From JBBQYA01 sp031412335 (GTDB lineage Bacteria; Bacteroidota; Bacteroidia; Sphingobacteriales; Sphingobacteriaceae): a stretch of DNA of 64,000 nt. Shown in pieces: positions 38,287 through 44,789 of the stretch (position 1 is the stretch's first letter; the number at the start of each line of letters is the position of its first letter). The notes under the pieces are model-generated. The model had not been told where the DNA came from and did not search any database. It was given only the letters and a program-made list of their open reading frames with translations. The DNA is taken from the NCBI GenBank assembly GCA_031412335.1, contig JANOCT010000003.1, forward strand, positions 74,943 through 138,942, in the 5' to 3' direction. The position numbers and the translations under genes were made by a program.

Positions 38287-39597
38287 TTAACTTACTAATA
38301 TTGGCTGAGGTTTATAAGTTCCTGTATTTACAGTTGCACCTAAATCGTGAAGTAAATTATATAAACCAAAGTTTGTACGGTTGATGTAAATAAAATGCTT
38401 AACCCCTCTTGCTTGTTTAAACTCAGGTGTTTTTGCAATTTGTTCACCGTACGAAAATAAATTCTGAATATAATCATCACTCCCAAAATCAAAAGAATCT
38501 TGAATATACGGCTTGGCAAATAATTCAATCATTTCTTTATAATTTGTGTAATAAAAATTTATTTCTTTTTCATTATCATCTGGCAAAATCATTCCTAACT
38601 CTCTGAAAACTTTAATTGTTTCCTCTTTATCTTGCAAAACATCTGTACTTGTCAATGCGAAAAATGGATAGTAAAAATCATCCGGTAATTCTTTTATACA
38701 TCCAAAATCAATCACAGCTAATTTCTCATCTGGTGTGATCATGAAATTTCCTGGATGCGGATCAGCGTGCACAGCACGCAACTCATGTTGTTGGAAATGA
38801 TAAAAATCCCAAAGAGCCTGTCCAATTTTATTTTTAAGTTTTTGACTTGGTTTGGTTGCTAAAAACTCTTTTAAATGCAAGCCTTCTAACCAACTCATAG
38901 TTATTATTCTTTTGCTAGATAGTTTCGGAAAATATTCAGGGAAAACAATATCAGTCAATGATTTACACGCCTCAGAGACTTCCATCGATCTTCTAATTTC
39001 CAAGTCATAGTCAGTTTCTTCCAACATTTTCTGTTCCACCTCTTTCATGTAAATATCCAATTCCTTTTCACTCATTCCCAATAATCGGAAGGCGAACGGT
39101 TTTACCAATTTCAAGTCAGAACTTATACTATCCCCAACACCTGGATATTGAATTTTAATGGCCAATTTTTTTCCATCTAACATGGCTTGGTGCACTTGTC
39201 CAATAGATGCAGCATTGGTTGATTTTATGGTAAATGAATCAAATAGCTCAAAAGGAGTTTTGCCAAAATAATTGGTAAAAGTTTTTACAATTAATGGACC
39301 CGAAAGTGGAGGAGCATTATATTGCGAAAGAGAAAATTTATCTGCGTAGGCTTTAGGCAATATTCCTTTATCCATGCTTAGCATTTGTGCAATTTTTAAT
39401 GCACTTCCTTTTAACTCACTTAATGAATTATAAATATCTGATGCATTATTTTCATTTAATTCATCTCGGGTTTGCTCCGGATTAAATAATTTTTTTGAAT
39501 AATGCTTTATGTAATTTCCACCAATCTTAAATCCGGTAGTAACAAACTTTGCCGATCGCTCAACTTTACTTGTCGGTATACTATTCTGCTCTTTCAT
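38287..39597 (-). CDS. ABC1/UbiB-family atypical kinase
   Basis: The 436-residue protein has the family's N-terminal KxGQ-like region ('LSELKGSALKIAQMLSMDKGILPKAY'), the Ala-rich loop 'ASIGQVHQAMLDGKKLAIKIQYPGVG', and the catalytic 'HADPHPGNFMI' and 'VIDFGCIKELP'. UbiB/ABC1 proteins act in quinone or isoprenoid lipid metabolism, probably moving lipids. The gene is 15 bases after the TetR-like gene and 10 before the SDR/DUF2867 gene, so it sits mid-operon. Confidence 0.9.
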   Translation of the reverse strand: MKEQNSIPTSKVERSAKFVTTGFKIGGNYIKHYSKKLFNPEQTRDELNENNASDIYNSLSELKGSALKIAQMLSMDKGILPKAYADKFSLSQYNAPPLSGPLIVKTFTNYFGKTPFELFDSFTIKSTNAASIGQVHQAMLDGKKLAIKIQYPGVGDSISSDLKLVKPFAFRLLGMSEKELDIYMKEVEQKMLEETDYDLEIRRSMEVSEACKSLTDIVFPEYFPKLSSKRIITMSWLEGLHLKEFLATKPSQKLKNKIGQALWDFYHFQQHELRAVHADPHPGNFMITPDEKLAVIDFGCIKELPDDFYYPFFALTSTDVLQDKEETIKVFRELGMILPDDNEKEINFYYTNYKEMIELFAKPYIQDSFDFGSDDYIQNLFSYGEQIAKTPEFKQARGVKHFIYINRTNFGLYNLLHDLGATVNTGTYKPQPILVS

Positions 39598-39612
39598 ATA
39601 AAGTTATGCTCA

Positions 39613-40284
39613 CTATTTACCCGAAAACTGAAAACTTGAATTTCTGGCTAAAAATTTACCGTAATCCAACAAACTGTCGATAGGGCTTCTTGCAAAGAAA
39701 TCGAAACTTAGATTGACTCCTTTTTCTATTGCTTCGTCTGTTTTTTCGAAAGATGGACTTGAATCTTTCACCCAAAAATCAACAACAAATTTAAATTGAA
39801 CCCACAAAGCATCTTTATATCTATCGGTAATAAATTTTCGATCAATTATATCTCCAGTATCCAAGCCTTCTAAAATTACTTCGTCAGAAAACTCACTGAA
39901 TTGCTTACTTAATTTATGGTAAACACCAGGAGTTCTTAATCCGTTTAATGATTTTCTATAACTATAAACAACATAACTTCTGTTTTGAAGCAATTTTGCT
40001 ACGAATGCAAAAAACAGCGATAATGTTTTTTCTCGCGCTGAATATTGATTATAAACCTCTTGATTTTTAACTGAAAGCAGTGTTTCGGTAAAATTTGAAT
40101 TCCATATTTCTGCATCAATGCTATCAAATGATGAAAATTCCAGATAAAATTCAGCTTCTTCAATTTTTATTGATTTAGCAAAAATGTAAACCGAAGCTGG
40201 ATTTATGCCATGTGTTAAAACATAATCCATGTATCCATGAAGGATTTTTTCTTTTGCTGATGCTTGAGTTGTTTTCGTTGCCAT
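39613..40284 (-). CDS. TetR-like protein heading the ABC1/DUF2867 operon
   Basis: The 223 residues have a TetR-like N-terminal part ('ASAKEKILHGYMDYVLTHGINPASVYIFAKSIKIEEAEFYLEF') that deviates from the usual HTH turn (no clear 'A.aaGvs.gtlY.hF'), and a C-terminal dimerisation domain of the kind annotated 'TetR C-terminal'. Whether it still binds DNA is unclear. It is the first gene of the three-gene unit and probably controls it. The upstream gap to the divergent esterase is about 130 bases. Confidence 0.8.
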   Translation of the reverse strand: MATKTTQASAKEKILHGYMDYVLTHGINPASVYIFAKSIKIEEAEFYLEFSSFDSIDAEIWNSNFTETLLSVKNQEVYNQYSAREKTLSLFFAFVAKLLQNRSYVVYSYRKSLNGLRTPGVYHKLSKQFSEFSDEVILEGLDTGDIIDRKFITDRYKDALWVQFKFVVDFWVKDSSPSFEKTDEAIEKGVNLSFDFFARSPIDSLLDYGKFLARNSSFQFSGK

Positions 40285-40415
40285 AGTTTTTTAACAATAA
40301 AACGGATGTTTGTGTTTCAAAATGTATTAGTTTTCATTTAAATTTAAGAATATTTAACACGATTAAATTGTTTTTGGTTAAAATTAATAAGTTTATAATT
40401 TATAAAATATCTACA

Positions 40416-41321
40416 ATGCTTCATTTCCGAAACTTAGTTTTCATTTCTTTATGCCTTTGCTGGCTCAATTCTTCTTGCCAACAAATAGCAGTTTCTTCTG
40501 GCAAAATAGATAATTATCCAAATTTTACTTCCAAAAATGTAGAACCAAGAGATGTGATGGTTTGGTTACCCGAAAATTATGATGGAAAGAAAAAGTTTGC
40601 AGTGATTTATATGCACGATGGACAAATGCTTTTCGATAGTACAACCACTTGGAATAAACAAGAATGGAAAGTGGATGAAAATTTAACTGCTTTAGCTAAG
40701 GATAATTCGCTTAAGCAATGTATTGTTGTTGGAATTAAAAACAATGGAAATAAACGTTTTAAAGAATATTTTCCCGAAAAGGCAATCAATTATTTAACAG
40801 AAGATTTCAAAACAGAATTTGTAAAGACTGAGTTGGAAAGCAATGCATTAGCGGATAAGTATTTACTTTTTTTAACACAAGAGCTAAAACCATTCATTGA
40901 TAAAAAATACAAAACACATTCAAATCAAGCTAATACTTTTATTGCTGGGTCAAGTATGGGAGGCTTAATTTCGATGTATGCAATTTGTGAATATCCAGAA
41001 ATTTATGGAGGAGCTGCCTGTCTTTCAACACATTGGGTTGGCAGTGTTCGACAAAAAAATGAATTTTTGCCTGCTGCATTTATGCAATACTTAGATGAAA
41101 AGCTTTCTAATCCCGCAAATCATACCTTGTATTTTGATTTTGGAACAAAAACTCTCGACAGTTTATATGAACCACTTCAGTTAAAAGCGGATGTAATTAT
41201 TCGAAAAAAAGGATATACCGATAAAAATTTGATGAGCAAAAAATTTGAAGGCGCTGATCATTCTGAAAATGCATGGAGTAGCCGGCTAGACATTCCTTTT
41301 CGTTTTTTGCTAAAAAAATAA
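40416..41321 (+). CDS. Secreted alpha/beta-hydrolase-fold esterase (esterase D/Fes-like)
   Basis: After a signal sequence (residues 1 to about 23), the protein reads 'MVWLPENYDGKKKFAVIYMHDGQMLFD' and has the nucleophile elbow 'GSSMGG' (Ser). A late 'GADHSENAW' supplies the catalytic His. The family includes enterochelin and S-formylglutathione esterases. I choose the ATG at 40416; a TTG 16 codons upstream would give a less likely N-terminus. Divergent from the TetR-like operon and convergent with the flavin reductase gene. Confidence 0.85.
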   Translation: MLHFRNLVFISLCLCWLNSSCQQIAVSSGKIDNYPNFTSKNVEPRDVMVWLPENYDGKKKFAVIYMHDGQMLFDSTTTWNKQEWKVDENLTALAKDNSLKQCIVVGIKNNGNKRFKEYFPEKAINYLTEDFKTEFVKTELESNALADKYLLFLTQELKPFIDKKYKTHSNQANTFIAGSSMGGLISMYAICEYPEIYGGAACLSTHWVGSVRQKNEFLPAAFMQYLDEKLSNPANHTLYFDFGTKTLDSLYEPLQLKADVIIRKKGYTDKNLMSKKFEGADHSENAWSSRLDIPFRFLLKK

Positions 41322-41954
41322 TCAAATTATATTCAACTCCTTTTCTGGTTTTGCATAACTCAATCTGGCAATTAATTCAGCCTCATAATAAGCATCTAAA
41401 CCACAATTAGTAATGGTATTTGCGATCTCCGGATTTGCAAAACCATCAATTTGCAAAATAGAATCAGCTAGAAATACATGTTGAACCGCTCCAATAATAA
41501 GTGTTGTACCGTTTGATTTTATAGGTAAAACTTCTTGCAAATTTAATCCAATTTGTATAGTTGATTCTGCAACAAAAGGTGCAGAAAACTGAGCAACATA
41601 TTTTGATTTAAAGCCGCAAGCTGCAAATTCAGATGTATTTGCATCGTACCTAGCGCTTGTTTGATGGGCATTTTTATAAAAGGATTTCAGCACATTGTTT
41701 AATGTATATTGCTGATTAGCAATAATATTTTTTAATGTTCCGTGTTCCGGACCATCAGGCCTTACTAGCATACCAATCAGTGCTGGATTAGCACCAACAT
41801 GGAATATGGAATTGAAAATTGCTAGGTTTTCGTTTCCCTCCATATTTATCGTTCCTACTAAATTCAAACTTCTGAAACCAGCAAGAGAATTCACAAAATT
41901 AGTTCGAAAACGTTGTTCAAAACCAGCAATTTCTGACTGACTGAAATAATTCAT
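41322..41954 (-). CDS. Flavin reductase-like FMN-binding domain protein
   Basis: The 210 residues have the split-barrel fold pattern ('SLNLVGTINMEGNENLAIFNSIFHVGANPALIGMLVRP', 'FAACGFKSKYVAQFSAPFVAESTIQIG') of Flavin_Reduct proteins that bind FMN. It likely gives reduced flavin or performs a simple reduction. It lies 13 bases after the SDR gene on the same strand, so the pair forms an operon. Such pairs recur near CrtI-like genes and photolyases in Bacteroidota, from memory. Confidence 0.8.
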   Translation of the reverse strand: MNYFSQSEIAGFEQRFRTNFVNSLAGFRSLNLVGTINMEGNENLAIFNSIFHVGANPALIGMLVRPDGPEHGTLKNIIANQQYTLNNVLKSFYKNAHQTSARYDANTSEFAACGFKSKYVAQFSAPFVAESTIQIGLNLQEVLPIKSNGTTLIIGAVQHVFLADSILQIDGFANPEIANTITNCGLDAYYEAELIARLSYAKPEKELNII

Positions 41955-41967
41955 GTTGATAAAAAAA

Positions 41968-42687
41968 TTAAAAAGTTTTTACTACCGACATACCTCCATC
42001 TGGCCTTAATACCTGACCGGTCATCCATGAACTTTTATCGGAAAGTAAAAATAAGGCAGATTCTGCAATTTCTTCTGAATTTCCTATTCTTCCTAATGGA
42101 TGTCTTTTATCTGAAGCCATCCGCTTTTCATCGGTAGATAAAAGTGCTGCTGCAAGTGGTGTATCGGTTAATGAAGGGGCAATTACATTTACCCTTATTT
42201 TTGCTTGCGAATATTCTGCTGCTAAAGAAATTGACAAGCCTTCGATTGCACTTTTTGATGCAGCCACAGAAGCATGAAAACCCATTCCAGTCTTAGCGGC
42301 TACTGTACTAAAAAGCACTACAGAGGCTGAACCAGATGATTTTAATGAATTTAGTGTTAGTTGAAGAATTTTTACTGCACCAATAACATTGATCTCAAAA
42401 TCTTGAAGAAAATCTGTAGTTGTGAGGCGATTAAAAGGCTTTAAATTTATGCTTCCAGGAGCGTAAACTAATCCGTCTAACTTAGATGGAAGCATACCAG
42501 CAATTGGATTTAAATCTTCTAAAACATTTGCTTGGATATGATTTACCCCTTCAATATCACTTGATTCTCTTCGTGAAAGTGAAAAAACGGTTGCGCCTTG
42601 TTCAATTAATTCTTTGCAGATTGCGTGTCCAATGCCAGAAGTGCCACCAACAACTAAAATAGTTTTATTCGAGAAATTTGAATTCAT
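41968..42687 (-). CDS. Classical SDR-family oxidoreductase
   Basis: The 239 residues are a standard short-chain dehydrogenase: 'TILVVGGTSGIGHAICKEL' (TGxxxGIG variant), 'DGLVYAPGS', a catalytic Ser ('SVVLFSTVAAKTGMGFHASVAASKSAIEG') and 'VNVIAPSLTDTPLA'. The usual YxxxK catalytic tyrosine is replaced: 'GFHASVAASK' keeps the Lys but has His/Ala where Tyr is expected. Activity on a ketone is therefore in doubt. It starts the minus-strand SDR-flavin reductase pair. Confidence 0.85.
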   Translation of the reverse strand: MNSNFSNKTILVVGGTSGIGHAICKELIEQGATVFSLSRRESSDIEGVNHIQANVLEDLNPIAGMLPSKLDGLVYAPGSINLKPFNRLTTTDFLQDFEINVIGAVKILQLTLNSLKSSGSASVVLFSTVAAKTGMGFHASVAASKSAIEGLSISLAAEYSQAKIRVNVIAPSLTDTPLAAALLSTDEKRMASDKRHPLGRIGNSEEIAESALFLLSDKSSWMTGQVLRPDGGMSVVKTF

Positions 42688-42752
42688 ATATTATATTATC
42701 AAAACTTTATACAAAAAATCGAACAAGGTTTACGTCATTTTGTTTAACCAAT

Positions 42753-42762
42753 CTATAATTGA
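42753..42762. promoter_or_regulatory. CTATAATTGA element before the CrtI-like gene (candidate shared motif)
   Basis: The 10-mer matches 35797-35806 and ends six bases before the CrtI-like ATG. It also sits between the divergent SDR and CrtI-like genes. Recorded as a candidate only. Confidence 0.25.
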
Positions 42763-42768
42763 TAGTGT

Positions 42769-44268
42769 ATGAAACCTGAGGTAATTGTTATAGGATCTGG
42801 GATGGGTTCACTTGCCGCATCAGCCATTTTATGCAGCAAAGGCTGGAAAGTAACCTTGCTTGAACAAGGAAAAGTTGCAGGTGGTTGTAGCAGTTCTTTT
42901 GAACGCGAAGGTTTTATTTTTGAATCTGGTGCAACTACTTTGGTGGGTTTGGATGCAGGTATGCCATTAGATTATGTGTTAAAAGAAACAGGAATTAAGC
43001 TAAACGCAAGACTTTTGGAAACACCAATGCGGATATTTCTGAAAGACGGAAGCGAACTTATCAGATATCGGGAATTAGATAAATGGATTTCGGAAGCTGA
43101 ACGAGTTTTTGGTTTACCAGGTCAAGAAAGTTTTTGGAGAGAATGTTATCAAATTAGTCAATTTGTATGGGATACTTCTTTAAAACAAATTTCATTTCCA
43201 CCTTCCAATTTTTCTGATTTAATGGATTGTGCTTTGAATGCAACAGTAGTTCAATTAAAAAATGCGGGTAAAGCTTTTATTAGCACCGAAAAACTTTTAC
43301 TAAAACATGGATTACATACCAATATTAAATTCAGAGAATTTATAGATGAACAATTAATTATTACAGCACAAAATTCTGCAAATGAGGTGAATGCATTATT
43401 TGGTGCAACAGCATTATGTTATACCAATTTTGGTAATTATTATTTAGATGGTGGTTTACTTACGATGATTAATAAAATAACCGATTATTTAAAAATTAAT
43501 GGATCGGAAATAATATATAATGCTGAGGTAATTAAAATTGATAAGGGTTTTAATTATTTTATACAAACTGCAGAAAAAACTTATCAAACAAAAAATCTTA
43601 TTTCTGGCATTCCAATCAATAATTTGTACGACTTATTGAATAAAAAAAGCACTAAAGATCAAACTGCACCCTATTCTACCATTCAAAAAGGAAGATCATC
43701 AGCTCAAAAGTTAGAGGCAAAACTTCTTCCTTCAAAAAAATTAAGTGGAGCATTTACCATGGGTTTGGTGATTAATGGAAAGCCGAATAATAAAGAAATT
43801 TTACATCATCAGATTATTTTATCAAAGCCAATTACAGGTTTAAATTCAAAAAGTATATTCATAAGTTTTTCTCATCCAAATGACTCGTTTAGAACCAGAG
43901 ATGGAAAAACAATTGCAAATATTTCTACGCATGTGCATGATCCTGAAAAAAACACATTTGAAAATAAAGATCAGGTAATGAACGATATAATTGATCTATT
44001 AATAAATAAAGGATTTTTTAGAAAAGAGCAAATACTTTATTCGCATGCCACCACGCCAAAAGGTTGGGAAAACTGGACTAAGAGAAAATATGGGTTTGTT
44101 GGCGGATATCCACAGTTTATGAAAATAAAACCTTGGCAAATGCAAAATGCGAGGTTAGAAAAAGGGCTTTATTTAGTTGGTGATTCTGTATATCCTGGCC
44201 AAGGCATACCAGGAGTAACTTTATCAGGAATTATTGCTGCAAATAAATTAATAGCAGATAATAAGTAA
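42769..44268 (+). CDS. CrtI/CrtISO-like FAD-dependent desaturase or isomerase
   Basis: The 499-residue flavoprotein starts with the dinucleotide-binding motif 'VIVIGSGMGSLAASAILCSKGWKVTLLEQ' (GxGxxG at 9-14), then 'AGGCSSSFEREGFIFESGATTLVG', and ends with 'GLYLVGDSVYPGQGIPGVTLSGIIAANKL', the CrtI-type C-terminal FAD motif. The family includes phytoene desaturase, carotene cis-trans isomerase and other oxidoreductases, and I cannot say which. It diverges from the SDR-flavin reductase pair, is convergent with the TIGR03643 gene and sits in the light island. Confidence 0.85.
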   Translation: MKPEVIVIGSGMGSLAASAILCSKGWKVTLLEQGKVAGGCSSSFEREGFIFESGATTLVGLDAGMPLDYVLKETGIKLNARLLETPMRIFLKDGSELIRYRELDKWISEAERVFGLPGQESFWRECYQISQFVWDTSLKQISFPPSNFSDLMDCALNATVVQLKNAGKAFISTEKLLLKHGLHTNIKFREFIDEQLIITAQNSANEVNALFGATALCYTNFGNYYLDGGLLTMINKITDYLKINGSEIIYNAEVIKIDKGFNYFIQTAEKTYQTKNLISGIPINNLYDLLNKKSTKDQTAPYSTIQKGRSSAQKLEAKLLPSKKLSGAFTMGLVINGKPNNKEILHHQIILSKPITGLNSKSIFISFSHPNDSFRTRDGKTIANISTHVHDPEKNTFENKDQVMNDIIDLLINKGFFRKEQILYSHATTPKGWENWTKRKYGFVGGYPQFMKIKPWQMQNARLEKGLYLVGDSVYPGQGIPGVTLSGIIAANKLIADNK

Positions 44269-44269
44269 T

Positions 44270-44560
44270 TTATCTTTTGCTAAGCTTATTGCCAGTAATC
44301 ATTCTTTGCTCTTTACATTTAAAACCCATCATTTCAGGATCTCTTTTTTTAGTGTGTTTCATCGAAACTTTGTGTGCCCGTTCTCGCCAAAGTTTCCAAC
44401 TGCTAAGTTTTAATTGATTTTTCATCAATTTTACAACCTCACCTTCATTTAAACCAAACTGAAACTCAATTGCCTCAAACGGTGTTCGGTCTTCCCAAGC
44501 CATTTCAATTATTCGATCTATTTGTGCTAAATCGAGGTTGTATTTTTTAATGATTTCCAA
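44270..44560 (-). CDS. TIGR03643 family protein
   Basis: The 96-residue protein shows the family signature 'IDRIIEMAWEDRTPFEAIEFQFGLNEGEVVKLMKNQLKLSSWKLWRER', with a basic C-terminal 'KHTKKRDPEMMGFKCKEQRMI'. The central part resembles a small helix-turn-helix. Function is unknown, though the family tends to lie near photolyases and MerR-B12 regulators in my recollection. Its stop is one base from the CrtI-like stop. Confidence 0.88.
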   Translation of the reverse strand: MEIIKKYNLDLAQIDRIIEMAWEDRTPFEAIEFQFGLNEGEVVKLMKNQLKLSSWKLWRERAHKVSMKHTKKRDPEMMGFKCKEQRMITGNKLSKR

Positions 44561-44659
44561 AGTAAATAGTAGAAATTGAGTTTACAAATTTTGAAACGCT
44601 AGTTTGCAACTATTGTTTAATTTTTATTTTCGATAAAATTAACAAAAAAAACATTTTTT

Positions 44660-44678
44660 AATCATTGGTATAATGATT
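44660..44678. promoter_or_regulatory. Palindrome AATCATT-N5-AATGATT
   Basis: Perfect 7-bp arms with a 5-base spacer (GGTAT) lie between the TIGR03643 and T9SS genes, which diverge. The arm size and spacing suit a dimeric regulator, and the site could control either gene. No factor is assigned. Confidence 0.4.
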
Positions 44679-44721
44679 GCCTATGATGATTCGATTGTAA
44701 AATCAACTAACTATTTTTTCA

Positions 44722-44739
44722 TTAAACAATTGATTTTAA
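44722..44739. promoter_or_regulatory. TTAAACAATTGATTTTAA near-palindrome (candidate operator)
   Basis: The 18-mer is a near match to the perfect TTAATCAATTGATTAA at 50419-50434 (14 of 16 aligned positions). It lies about 50 bases before the T9SS gene ATG. AT-rich context weakens the case. Confidence 0.3.
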
Positions 44740-44789
44740 TTATTCTAGCTTATAAGCAATCTTAAATCATCCAGAACTCAAAAAAATTC

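Noticed and set aside
40368..40415. TTG start 16 codons upstream for the esterase gene
   Set aside because: The extended N-terminus breaks the signal peptide; the ATG at 40416 gives a normal hydrophobic leader.
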